Source: Leuctra nigra
Taxonomy: Eukaryota; Arthropoda; Insecta; Plecoptera; Leuctridae
Direction: 5' to 3'
Assembly: GCA_934045905.1 (NCBI GenBank)
Contig: OW203768.1
Location: forward strand, 32,145,060 to 32,209,059
Length of the DNA stretch: 64,000 nucleotides
Position 1 is the stretch's first letter. Each line of letters opens with the position of its first letter. The notes under the pieces are model-generated. The model saw only the letters and a program-made list of their open reading frames with translations. It was not told where the DNA came from and made no database searches. Below, piece after piece: positions 47,391 through 59,424 of the stretch. The position numbers and the translations under genes are program-made.

Positions 47391-50300
47391 ATGAGGTAAG
47401 ACTATTCACAAAGTAAACTAGTTCACTAACGAACACTATAAACGGGACATTACCTAACCTCGGGGTAGGAGCGCAGGGGGGGAGGGAATGGGGGGAAAAT
47501 CCTTCCTTTAATTCCCCTCCCTATGTTCTTATAAATTTATATGTCAAAATAAAAATATGCTTAAAAAGTGCATAGAAATGCACCAAATTCATGCATGAAA
47601 TTCAAAAATTTTCCGTGGCTGTGAGCCCCGGACCCGCATTTTGCTGGGGGGCCGTCCACTCCTGACCTCCATTGTGTTTGTAGACACTAGTATCTCCAGC
47701 TCAAGTTCTTTTACAATATTATTCCCCCCTTGCAAATTTAGTTCCTACGCGCCTGCTTCGGGGTGAGAGTTACTAAAATAATAAAAATGTTCTACGTGAG
47801 CGGGAATTGATCCTCAACCTCGTAAACGCAATTTTCCTGCGCACCCACAAGACGTTCTACATTTAGCCGCTCATGTAAACCGAGAACCCTTTGGCAAAGC
47901 TTTCTTACTGATGAATTTACACTTTAATTCACTTTGATTCCAAACTCTCATTTATTATGATTAGATCCTCATTATTGTTCTTGTTTTGATGTAGCAATGA
48001 TAACCTCGAATATACATCACTCCAAATTTAATTAATAAAATGATAAATGATCACTAAATAATATCCCAAATATGTAGGAAGAGCATGAAATGTACGTAAT
48101 TTTCATTGTAAGAAATTAGCGTGAAACAAAACATTGTGACATTGTGGATGCAATGGCATTGTCTGGGTTGTTTCAGAGCATCCGAAGGAAAGTGCCGCTT
48201 CACTTGACGACGCGCGATGCGTCGGTTCTCGATGCCAACTACGTAACCACGAGCATCCGAGAGCATGATTGGAAGACGGGCGAGCAGAACAACAACAATA
48301 AATCTGCCAACAACCAAGCGCTAGTCTTTATGAGGAGTGCCAAGGAGAAGGTGGGTGACAACATCGAAACAAAACTATAGATTCATGTTTAGCATAATAT
48401 TGGGGTAATAACTACACAATTTCTATTTGAAAAATACAAATAAATTAGATTTTTTAAAATTATATTTAGTTATTTATTGCTTTTATGTAAAATTGATTGA
48501 AAATTAATGATTAAATCAATCAAAAAGTGTTGAAGAAGAGAATACATGTACGAAACACTAAACTGCAGAAAACTTTTAATTGCAGAGACCCACCCAAGGC
48601 ATGGCACCTAATTTAAAGACTGTTTTTTGTTTATGATCTTCTGAATAACTATTGATCTTTAGTTTCATGTGACCCCGCCTCGACCGATCGGTGTCGGCGC
48701 TTGCGGGGAGACGGAATATAAGAGCTGCTACCCACGGAAAACTGCCCACGTTCAGCTGCAGCAGATAGATGCAGTGGAGCCGGCGTACGTATGTCAGGTA
48801 AGAGACCAATCATGCCATTGTCAGGTACAGCAGCGGTGACATTGGCTCCAGGGAAACGATCGGGGAAGGGGTCAAGGAGCCAATTTCCTAAAAATTATGA
48901 GCTGTCCAGCGTGCGTATGAACTCGCATTTGTCTTTTACATTACGATGACCGATCTATCCTATGTCTGCAATGGTGGCCTATTTAAAGCATACGGGATCC
49001 TGTGATTGGTTCAATTTTTATATAATTATCTTTCGATTTGTCCGATCAATTTGAAATTTTGCAAAGTTATTGCAGCCAACATTGTCCCCAATCTTACAAA
49101 GTTTCATCCAAATCCTCCCATTGGTTAAAATTTAAAACCATCTACCTTGTGATTTTTAGAATTTCAACTAGAATCGTTTGACCGATTAACTGAAAACTTT
49201 GCATAGTCATTGGGACCAACATTTGAAGTATTTTTGCAAATTTTTAGACTAATCTGTCAGTATCTTCAAAAGATATTGCAGTTTAAGGACTTTTTATTAA
49301 CCTTGAAATGTATCAAATGTATGCCAATAATTTAATTTATTATAATTTATATCAGTGCTATCTTGATGCTTCAGGTCCAGGGCCTATAGAGCAGAGACTT
49401 GCAAACGCGTATCAAATCGCATACAATACGAAGGCTCGATTATCAACGCGATACACAGAGCGTTTTCCTAGTCATCTCACAATCATCATAATCACTCATT
49501 TGTCATCATTACTCTAAGGCAGAACAGTTTAACGTTAAGACCATTTGTATATAAAAAATACACTACTAAGTTATTTGTTTTTGTGACAGACTGTGGCTCT
49601 GGGTCGCGAACAACAACCCGCCATCACATTTGACAATCCGAGCATCGTCGCGCTGCTTGACCCGTACGTCACGACCTCGCAGATGTCGTACATTCCCTAC
49701 ACTAGAGAGCGGCAAATGGGAGTAGCTAAGAAAGACATCGACACATTCTACGACATCGCAGCTGTGCCCAAGGTACAGTAGCTGTAGCTGTCCGTATGCA
49801 AGTCCCCAAGGCAAACAACTTAGGTAACTGGCACTAGAATGGACTTTAATAGTCGCAAAGAAACTTAAATGCACAAAATAGAAACCATTTATGTAGAGTA
49901 GATACTATGTACTGCCCTTTTCTTGTAAGCAAAAATTGGATGGAAACTGGATATTATTAATTTCATGGACTTAATTAATAGTAAGTAGGTACTATGTTTT
50001 AATGCAATCCCTAGAAAATTTAGTAAAATCTTCAAGTATGAAGATTTTCCTATATCTTCCTAATTTAGGAAACTAAAACAATTTTACTAAAATTTCAGGT
50101 CAATTTTTAAAAACGACTACCAATTAAATGACTGGATACTGTCACACCATACATCTTAGCAACATTGTTTGTAATTTAGTACTGTCTGCTGATACTACTT
50201 ACATTCAACAACTATAACCTATTCAACACCCCCGACATTCTGCTTGCGTCCGCAGTGCAAGGGCTTCGGACCAAAGCAGTGCGACTTCATCGGACCGCAA

Positions 50301-53300
50301 CTAAGTCGGACTCGAGCCAACGCTTACGACGAGGCTCAGTTCAAGATGGTGGCCAAGAACAGAGACGTACCGACACTCGTGCGGAGAGTGCCTCACTCGT
50401 AAGTTCCATCTTTACATACTCTACATACATTCACATGTTCTTACATCACACTAAATTTAGCACAACTGCAAATTTCATATCAGCCATTTAAAAACTTCAG
50501 AAGTAAAGTTATGTAAAATTTAGCTACCAACCAAAGACAATTAAAAAATTAAAAAATAACAGCCTATAACGATCAACCAACTCCCCATAAATTTTGTTTT
50601 AAATTAAAAACTAGAAAAATAAACAAAATATTGTCATATCCCTAGAGCAAATGTCATGTTAAAATACTAGGAAAACGCTCTGTGTAACGCGTTGATGAGC
50701 GAGCACCGACACGCGCAACATCGCTAATCGAGCACGTTCCTTTCAATCAAAGATAACTAACTATACATCGTTACTGATTTTCATCATAACGTTCCATAAA
50801 CGTTCTGGAAACATTTAATTACAGGTCAATGTACCATGAATTTGATGGGTACTTCTCCATCAATCTCTGTGAACAGATATTCAAAACACTTTAAAGTAGA
50901 AATAAGTACATGGTAAATTTTTTACCGTTGGGCTGGAATAAGGTGTAAAATATGAGATTTTACATGTACTGTCTAGTCAAAACGGTGCTTCTAGCATAAC
51001 TGTGAAACACGATCAATATTTAAAAAGAAAACCTTTGAAGGCATACGCACACATAATGTACATCCCTTATGAATTGTATTATATTCCACACAGACAACAA
51101 GAATATGTTTTTCATTGAAACTCAGAAAAGCTATCAATACACTTTGGTACATAAATAAAACAATCCATAAAGCGGTGGTATTTCCCGATACATACTATCA
51201 ATTCTGACAGTTCCAAACATTGACAATGTCAATAAGTGCATAAAAGCCCTATCACACTGAGTTGCAACCCGTGTATGGAACCGGCGGTTGGAAAATATGG
51301 TTGGCCGCGCATGTGCGAGCACCCCATCCATAAAATTCCTGGGCATCCATCTAACTGCTACCCTCAATTGGTCTACGCACATCCAACACACGGTCTCCAA
51401 AATCCAGAGTAGCTGCTTCCTACTACGCCGACTCAAGCCCATAGTTAACGCCCATTCCCTCAAACTGGTCTACCACGCTCATTTCCATTCCCATCTCTCC
51501 TATGGACTCCTCTTCTGGGGCACCTCTCCCGGTGCCAACCGCATTTTCATCCTGCAGAAACAGGCAGTCCGCATTATTGCCGGCATCTCTCGCCGCAAGT
51601 CTGCCAAACCCGAGTTCATTAGGTTACACATCCTGACTCTCACCTGCACTCTCATCCGTATTGCCAGCTCCTTTGCTCGTGAGGACCCAACCCTCTTCCC
51701 CCTAAACTCGTCAGTTCATCAATATGGCACTCGAGGGGGAAACTCCATACGTATCCCCACTCACTCTCACTCCTCATTCACTAGCAGCCCCCACTATATA
51801 TGCACAATTATCTATAATAAGCTACCACAGCACATCACCACCTCTCCCACCTGGGCCAGCTTCCAATCCAGTCTCAATGCCTACCTCCTCCTAAACCCAT
51901 TCTACAGCCTGCAGGAATTTCTAGACTCATAACTGTACCAGCACTTCAGTGTCAATCATCTTAACCTCAAGCACTCTCGTTCCATTGTTCTTCCTATTCA
52001 ACTATCGGCCACGTACTACACGGCATTGTCTTAGCTGAGGCGATTTATTCATTTATTTATATTTATTCTACATGTAATCATTTTTATTATTATTTTTCTT
52101 AGGTATAAATATTACTATTATTAGTTTTATTATTTACTGTACATATAACTGTCATTGTAAACATTGTGACTTGTAAATATTTCTGACTTTGTCATAACTT
52201 GTACATACATTCTTGACGATACCCATACATGTATTATGTACTTGTCCACGGGATGATAATAAAATACAATACAATACAATACTGAATTTGGTCAACCCAC
52301 GGGTTGGGTTGAAAAATAGAGAAGTCTCTATTTTTCCGGTTCCAACAATTTGTTGTGGTACCACGTGACTTGAACTTTCCAATAGGATGCTATAAATATT
52401 AGCTATAAATCATATTTATCAGATGAATATTTAACTTGAACATGTGTATGGATAAATAGTGCGTAATTATTAACTTGTACTTACTTAAATATCTTTCTTT
52501 CACAAGTAATCACTAAAAATATGAGATTTGGATTGCCGCTGTCAGATTTTGTTATTCCATAATATACTTTTATTTTGGTTACTATGGCAACTGCTTTCTG
52601 CGCAACTTATGAGTGTCAATTCATGCTTTGCACGTGCGTCTTTTGTTTTACATCAACAATGTAAAAAAGTATATTTTCGGCCATATTGGTGATAGCTGTC
52701 AATTCGATTTAAACTAATTATTATCGGTTATAGTCAAAGATAGTTTGTAAATAAGTGGTTTTATACCTATAAGAACTTCTTCTGCAGCTTACAATTACAC
52801 AGGTAAACCATAAATAATATCAAAAAGTACTGAACAACAGATTGACAGCCGTTCTGACATGTATCCCCAAAATGGCCGCGCAACAATGAGATGACGTCAC
52901 GTGCAAAGCATGAATTGTGAACCAACCAACATCAACCCAAACAGTTGCGTGTGATAGGCGGTTGCCTCCTTTTGCAACAAAAGTTTCCATACAACTAGTG
53001 ATGGCACAATTGAAAATTTTCAGAAAATTTTCAGAGACCCTTGAAAATTTGAAATTTTCTTAAAAATGCTTAAATTCAATTATATTTTATTAAATACATT
53101 TATTTGTAATTATGTGCCTAGTTGGGATGCATACTGATCTCTTGTATGATGTGTGATTGATGCGTGTTGTTGTCTGAGTGGTAAATGTGCAAAATGATCA
53201 TTAATACAGCATTCAAATTTCCCGCCTATGTAGAAATTACAGTCTGGCCAAAATTACAATGAAGAAAAACTGAGATTTGGGCTTATATTTGGCTTTCATT

Positions 53301-55282
53301 TTTATTTTGATTTTACGCTTTTTTCAGATATATTATTAACAATTGTGTGCAATAAAGCAATAAAAAAAGTAAATAAATAATAATCTTCTTCTAAAAAAAG
53401 TAATTTAAAAAATTTTCAACGCATTGAAAATTTTTTTCAGAAAATTGCCATCACTACATACGACAGTTCCAACCACGGGTTGCAACTAAGTGTGATACCC
53501 ACTTAAGTTATCTAATGGTTGGGCTGAAAACTTGTAAAATAATAGAAAATGGTAGTCTTTATGTCCATGCAAAATATGAACTTAATGTCTTGCCATCATT
53601 ATTAATTCAAGCTCAAGTGAGATACTTGTGTACACTAGAGCACCGCGTAGAGAACAGCTATCTTCACACTATTAAGTTTACGGTGTGCTCACTTAAATGA
53701 TCTACCATTGGCTCCCGTGAATACGGACTACGGGTGGAATACGCAGAAAAAAATGCTATAAAATCGACCCTTGGTCAGTCTGCACCCTAGCCGATCGCAG
53801 CGCTAAGTTCGCTGGTGGCGATCCCGGAACTAATGTAGGCAGTCATTTTATTTCTTGAGTGATAGTCAATGGCGCGAGCTGTCAAATGCCATCATTTAGG
53901 TTATTTGCTGTTTGGTGAATAATAAGTAAGTGAAAATGCTTGTATTACATGTTAATTATTACAATCAATAAACTTAACACATTTCTACACTGATATCAAC
54001 CCTTTTAATTTCATCTGATCGTTATCCAAGTTGTTGAAGTTCTAATTTATACATTTCATTTTGAATTAACCCGCTAAAATTAGTAACGTCTGGCGGCAGC
54101 TTGTTTTAGAATAACCACGCCCCTTTATTTCGCTGAATACAAGTCCACGCTTCAGAATGAAGGAACATCTCACTTTGTTGGCGAAAATTACAGCTGGGCA
54201 ACCTAAAAAAAATAACTCTATGGCTAGACAAATTCAAACTTGCGCAAATTGAAAATAAAAAAAACTCACAGGGGACGGGAATCGAACCCCGGCCTGCCGC
54301 ACGGAATGCTAGCGCACTAACCACTGCGCTGCCGAGGCATTGTTGGAATATGCCGCTTTTGGACTACATAACTCAACGTTCTATAACAGATGCGCGCGCA
54401 TACAAACCCAACTAAAACATGCTCTCTTCAGATTAATTCGATTTTCTAACACCAACCATGGTGCTTAGAGAGCGGGGGGGGGGGGGGGGGGGGGGGGGGA
54501 CAGAGTGTTGACAAGCTGAACTCTGACATGTTATCAGCAAATTAGGTTTCATCATGATGGTTATAAATGAGTTTATATAAAAGATTCTGACACTGGCTGT
54601 CCCTTGGGTCGGTCGCGCTCTCGTTATATTAACTCAATTATTCAGATTTGGAATAGGTACCCTTCTTGGAGACTAATCACACAACAATTTATAACTTTTA
54701 AATTTTTTGTTAGTTCATACATACAATTTTATTTATTTCTATATATTTTTAATAACAAAGATATTTTATACTTGTCCACAGGCAACTTTCAAAGGTGCCT
54801 TTCGGAAGTGAATGATTCCTTGATTGATATTAAAACCTATTTTAAAAATCCAAAGGTTGAGAAAATCATAATTCCATCTTAACCATTGTCTTAATGACGT
54901 TTAAATCTCACCTTGTAGCGGAATGTTGAGCGAGCATCAATCCGCTTATCAGCAGCCGCTGTCATCTCTGTCGTCGCTCATCTGGACGAGCGGTGTGGAA
55001 TGCGTGCAGCCATTCCCACGCGCGTCGCGCTGGGAGAACGAGGCGGCGCCGCACATGTACTGCACTGAATACTGCCATGTGGGAGGTGGGGCAGGATTCC
55101 CCGTGCGTGCGGCCGTCGATCCCGCCGCAAACAGACGTACTGTCAAGAACACCAACTTCTGTAATCATTGTACGAGCAACATTCAACGCACTGCCACGGC
55201 TCGGAAGCATGCTGTCAAGAAAACAGATGGTTTTACAGATGTTGCTACGAGAGATGCTGCTCAGTTGATGAACGTTTGCTAA
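47391..55282 (+). CDS. Probable axonemal microtubule protein, SAXO4/PPP1R32-like
   Basis: Exons join in phase: 47391-47395 (ATGAG), 48179-48350, 48663-48797, 49590-49772, 50256-50398, 54919-55282 (TAA). They total 1002 bases, 333 aa, with GT-AG introns and the last intron 4.5 kb. The five-base first exon (ATGAG|GTAAGAC) is inferred because AG plus C completes Ser codon 2 in frame. The alternative start is an in-frame ATG at 48144 or 48153 reading through. The protein is rich in short Tyr/Thr motifs: NYVTTSIREHDWKTG, PYVTTSQMSYIPYTRE, PHMYCTEYCHVGGGAG. QTVALGREQQ...ITFDNPSIV resembles NVALLGRE...FSLNNPMYV of SAXO4. Such motifs suit an inner-microtubule or axoneme-surface protein. The family assignment is weaker than the exon structure. 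It is downstream of CATIP in the same orientation. Confidence 0.75.
47466..47755. mobile_element. hAT MITE, 290 bp, in intron 1 of the SAXO4-like gene
   Basis: Flanking 8-mers CCTCGGGG (47458-47465) and CTTCGGGG (47756-47763) agree at 7/8. Right end TTCCTACGCGCCTG is partly matched by left TAGGAGCGCAGG. G-rich left subterminal run. Non-coding. Confidence 0.7.
49373..49470 (+). repeat. Short repeat, inverted partner at 50665-50745
   Basis: ATCAACGCGATACACAGAGCG followed by TTTTCCTAG is the inverse of CTAGGAAAACGCTCTGTGTA ... GCGTTGATGA at 50668. The two copies lie in the introns on either side of exons 49590-49772 and 50256-50398. Confidence 0.5.
51288..52281 (+). pseudogene. 5'-truncated non-LTR retrotransposon, RT C-terminus and 3' tail
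   Basis: A 214-codon frame (51288-51932) carries the RT C-terminal region: FLGIHLTATLNWSTHI, SHLSYGLLFWGTSPGANRIF, LQKQAVRIIAGISRRKSAKP. This is characteristic of jockey-like insect LINEs. The catalytic fingers and palm are missing (5' truncation). A 3' UTR follows and ends in AATAAAATACAATACAATAC at about 52255-52281, a microsatellite tail. The frame is open throughout, so the copy is fairly young. Confidence 0.85.
52618..52916. mobile_element. MITE family A, copy 3 (diverged), 299 bp
   Basis: Termini AATTCATGCTTTGCACGTG and CACGTGCAAAGCATGAATT are perfect inverted repeats. CTTTTGTTTTACATCA near the left and CAACAATGAGATGACGTCAC near the right match copies at 2925-3224 and 43993-44301. The middle is diverged. 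This copy defines the family ends best. Confidence 0.85.
52996..53456. mobile_element. hAT MITE, 461 bp, with GAAAATTTTC arrays
   Basis: Ends TAGTGATGGCA and TGCCATCACTA (perfect outer match except one inner base). Flanking 8-mers CATACAAC (52988-52995) and CATACGAC (53457-53464) agree at 7/8. Subterminal DNA is dominated by the palindrome GAAAATTTTC. Confidence 0.9.
54177..54338 (-). mobile_element. tRNA-headed SINE-like repeat, second copy with a different head
   Basis: Minus-strand head 54338-54264 has D-arm GCGCAGTGGTTAGTGCG and T-arm CGGGG-TTCGATT-CCCG. The body 54263-54177 matches 3833-3738 (GGGCAACCTAAAAAA, TAACTCTATGG on plus). The head differs from that of the 3738-3906 copy. It lies in the last intron of the SAXO4-like gene. 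Confidence 0.6.
54474..54499. repeat. Poly-G tract (26)
   Basis: Longest homopolymer in the window, within the last intron of the SAXO4-like gene. Length uncertain. Confidence 0.9.
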
Positions 55283-55286
55283 ATTA

Positions 55287-55292
55287 AATAAA
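55287..55292 (+). terminator. Poly(A) signal of the SAXO4-like gene
   Basis: AATAAA begins five bases after the TAA stop at 55280-55282, implying a very short 3' UTR. Confidence 0.6.
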
Positions 55293-57470
55293 TGCATTAG
55301 TTTAAATTTTTTACGATTATGTCACAACCCTGTTTAGAAGGTGGAACCGTCTTCCCTTCGTATAACATAGGAAAAAGTGAAAACAATCACAGCTAAGCAA
55401 TTTTCTTGGCAAGTATGAAAGGAACCATGTGTGCGGGAAGAAAGTGATGGATTATATGGATCCGTCAAAGAGATTAAATCCAATCATAGGTAATATGAGG
55501 AAAAAGCCATATTATTAAATCTGTACAAAATGTTGTCTGATCTTTAATTCAAATTCAAGGTGTGTACCTACCTACCTTCTTTGAAATTCTGGAACATTTC
55601 TTTTGATTATTCATCATGGATGATCCAGGAGGTTAGGTCCTACAAAGAATCCAAGTACTAGGTAGGTAGGTAGTACCTACCTAGGTACCTAGGTACCTAC
55701 CTAGTATTAGACTAACATGTAATATTATGAAGTTTAAAAAATTGAGTGCTCTGATCTTTAATATCGATGAAAATATTAAAAAAATCAGTGCCTCATCATA
55801 ACAATGTAACAATTCAAAAAACCAAACAACCCCAGGTTAGGTTATAAACACTTGTGAACAGGAAGAACGAGTGGGAGTGGGAGAACGAGTGGGAGAGGGA
55901 AAGAGACTAGTACCAACATTCAAGAGCAAATGTGCGACAGGCGGCAATTATTCAAATGTTAAAAAATTTGATTTTCATTGCAATTGAACTTTGGGATATA
56001 TTGGAGCTTATGACAATTTTCATACAAATCGGTCAGGGAACTTGAAAAGTTGTTTATGCTATTTTTTCCTATTTGCTTCATCGAGAATGATATTTTTTTC
56101 ACCGTTCCTAGATACATTTTAGATTGTTTTGAAAGCGTTTTCCAAGGTCTGTAGAGCAGAGTTAAACTCGAACTGGGCAAACTGTTATTCTATAACTTAA
56201 AAAATCCAGATTCGGTCCGAATATGATTCGGTGCAATGTGAATCAAATTCGGGCCGAAACCGGATTTTTAAAGTTATACTTAGGCCCAGGGCGTATAGAG
56301 ATGCTGCTGCAATCTGAAATATATTTTCAAAATAATACTACATTTTTGGCTGAGAATTATCCTGTTAAGGTAAAAACCAGGTCGTCTTATTTAACAACAT
56401 ATTTACTTTAGAAGAAAATACAAAATGTACCGTAAATTTTAAGAATTTGTCCAGAAGTAAAAAAAAAAATCAAAATTCAGAGATGATAATCAAAAACAGT
56501 TTTCTGGGTTTGATTTCTATCTCAGAATAATTGATGGTCATAAAAAATATGTACATATTATTATTTTTTTGTTTTGTTTAACAGATTTATTTTGGATTCA
56601 AACTGGAATGGTTTCTTACTTATTTTTACTTGATAAAAATCAGTTATGTAATATTTTCAAAATTCAGCATCCCTGAGATATGGAATATTTTGAGTTAATC
56701 AAAATCATCCCAGAAAAAAACCCAATTTGGCAAAAATATTAGTTTGGGATGGGGTCTTATTCACGATCCAAGTAATGCTTTTATCAAAAGAATGTGCAAT
56801 AATAAATTGATTGGAATCACACTTGTGTAGTATATTAATATTATCATAGACAACTCATGCGATATTATCTAAATTAATAATCAAGAAAGATCTCACAAAA
56901 TAGGTAAGCTCGAGGTATAAGCTTCTTAATTTAGTACAGTTTTATAAAATATCGGTTTTTGTAGGTATACCTGTATCTTGAAAAAAAAACATGTACAAGA
57001 ATCATATTTGATCGGAAAAGTCTTCACTACTGTTCAATGACCTCAAAAGTAAAAATTAAAATCTACACGAACTGAAGTATCACTATCAGTGGCATGAAGC
57101 ATCAATCTCAAACTTAAATTAATATTATTATTAGTATCAATTAATTTTCAGATGTACGGAGTACAGACGCTAGAATAAGTAAAAAATTAAATAAATTATA
57201 TTTTCATCTTCATTCCTAGAACTGACACAATTTTATTTTCCCCTCAACTCAATCTCAAATGAGGAAATGGAACAAAATTGCTACTGCGTTGCGCATAAAG
57301 GAGCCGTTAAAAAATTGCGTGCAATAAAATAATTAGCTAAGAAGCTTTGTCGACCTGTCTTGATTTGCAACAGCAAAAGGTCATTGATCCTGTTGAGATA
57401 TGAAATCTGATAAGCACTGTCTACAAGAAACAGACATCTAATCAAACGCGAATTTGATCACACAATTCAT
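55293..57470. other. No gene; CTACCTAGGTAC microsatellite
   Basis: AT-rich. A GTAGGTAC/CCTAGGTA cluster lies at 55640-55710. No frame with coding character. Confidence 0.5.
56186..56282. repeat. Imperfect hairpin, MITE-like
   Basis: ATTCTATAACTTAAAAAATC pairs imperfectly with GGATTTTTAAAGTTATACT, with ATTCGGTCCGAAT-type palindromes inside. It resembles the TTCTATAACT hairpin family at 59761-59854. Confidence 0.5.
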
Positions 57471-57559
57471 AATATTATTATAATGTTATCGTTAATTCGT
57501 ATTTTGTCTACTGTCACTGTCATTGATCGTGCCTTGTACATCGACCTCCAATTTCCAAC

Positions 57560-58002
57560 CTGTGACGTCACCATAACAAGGGGAATGGGTTTGTTTTTGT
57601 TGGTTCCCTCCACCAATAGGAGAGCAGGACTCCTAACAAGCCCTCTCATTGGATCGCCCGTTTAGCTGTCAGTATCTTTGTTGTCACTAGGGCAAAGAGA
57701 AGGAAACGTGACAGACCTTTCCGTTCGTCTCTGTAAACAAGTGTATTGGCGTAATTACGTCGTAAAGTCGTGTGTTTTGGTGAAAATGACGTGTATTCAA
57801 GATATAAACTCTTTCCTGGACATAATATACATTTATCGCATTAAGTTATCGTCCAATCAGGAACTGGTTTAGAAATCGAGGGCCTCGGATAATTTCGTCT
57901 GGCACTTTGTTCCCCATGACCTTCAATTCAACGTCTCTTTGACATATTTTTCGGATAACCTGATATTAGAAGATGATACATACTAATAGGAATAGACTAG
58001 AG
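57560..58002 (+). promoter_or_regulatory. Candidate CCAAT promoter and 5' exon
   Basis: CCACCAATAGGAGAG and the inverted CTCATTGGATCG lie about 40 bases apart near 57610-57655. About 340 bases downstream is a splice donor GACTAGAG|GTAAGGC (GT at 58003). A 64-codon frame (57678-57872) lies between, of unknown value. This could be the 5' end of a gene extending rightward out of the window. Confidence 0.3.
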
Positions 58003-58009
58003 GTAAGGC

Positions 58010-59410
58010 TACAACATTATAACATAGTTTTCATTTTCCTGTTCGTGATTATTGACTTGGAAGTTTGCGTTTGTACAGACATTCGCCATTCTTTGTATTA
58101 TCGAACGACGTAAAGAATCTGAACGGAACAGCTGATTTCGTACACGAAAGGCCCTGGGCCAAGGTTATTACGAAATGTCGTCTTCTCAAAAGTAAATTAC
58201 TATTATTACAAATCAATAATTGCCTTTTAAGCTGTGCAGTGTGTGTTTATTTTTGTTTGCAGCACTAAAGGAATCTTATATTGCGTCTTGAGATCCCCTA
58301 CTACCTAGTACCTAGGTACCTACCTACCTAGTACATGACAAGTTGTCTCATTGCCTGGCGATTTAGATATTATTTGTTTTTCTGGGAACTGTGAGCGTGG
58401 TATTGATTTACATTTTACCACGTAAATCTTGCACATTTCCGCTATAATTTAAAACGCCATTGTCTGATTTGTATAAGTTTCTTTGAGAATTGCTCGTAAA
58501 CCCATAAACAAACATGTTATTATTGTCTCTACCACCTTTTGTGTTAATAAAGCGATTAGAAAAGGGACAGATAGAATGTTTTTATATGAATGAATTATTA
58601 TACATAAAGCTGATTACCTAGAATGTAAATTATTACAGTCATTGGTTGACATCATTATCTTTGTTATCATCATAGTTAGGGCTTATTCATGGGACTATCT
58701 ACTTGCAAGGAATCAATTGTTGCCTATATTTTATGAGTCAACATGTAATCAATTAATACAACTTCAATCTTTGTCAGCTACGCCAATTACAAGCTTAAAG
58801 TAGAATTACCAGTAGTTTCTTTACCTAGATACATCGACGAAGGTGTAATTTTTAATTAACTTTGCAACTTTAGATGGACTCAATAGTCTTTTGAAAATAT
58901 ATTTTGTTGCTTGCAACATAAACTTTTTTCTTACTGGAATCGAGGAATGTAGAGGTATTATTTTGCTTTGTTCCTTGTTTGTTGCGCAGGCAGCGGGATG
59001 CGCTCGCGCAGGCTGGTGGTTGCCAGGCGCCCTGGGCCGAAAGAAAAAACACAATAGTAACGGTATTTCTGTAACGGTGAAGCAAAGCTACATGCAGGTA
59101 CATTACCTATGCTCAAAGTTAAAGAAACAAAACACTTAGGGTTGGTGTAAGCTTCTGTGTATCGAAGGGTTCGTGCTCGTATTGTTTTGTCTTGCATACC
59201 GTACCGTATACATGTTTGAAATTAAGGATATTCTTCTCTATGTTATCGTATGACCTACCATGAAAATAATCAACGAAAGTGTCTAGTCTCTACACATTTT
59301 GGAAATGTGTCTGAATGTTTCTGTTTCTGTGAGAGACAAACAATTATTATTAAGTCTATATTCTCAACAGAGTCGAGGCTTCAATAGTGAGAATGTAATA
59401 GAGAAGGGAG
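58010..59410. other. No supported gene
   Basis: A short GC-rich patch at 58985-59040 is open on both strands but has no recognisable motif or convincing splice-site pair. A CTACCTAGTACC microsatellite lies at about 58290-58335. Confidence 0.45.
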
Positions 59411-59424
59411 TATTTGAAACCCGG

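Larger units (their letters stand above)
51250..53497. mobile_element. TIR element hosting three later insertions
   Basis: Termini TATCACACTGAGTTGCAACC and (reverse complement of the right end) TATCACACTTAGTTGCAACC match at 23 of 24 bases as far as CCCGTG. CCC flanks both ends. Inside lie a LINE fragment (51288-52281), MITE family A copy 3 (52618-52916) and a hAT MITE (52996-53456). It sits in the last intron of the SAXO4-like gene. Confidence 0.75.
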
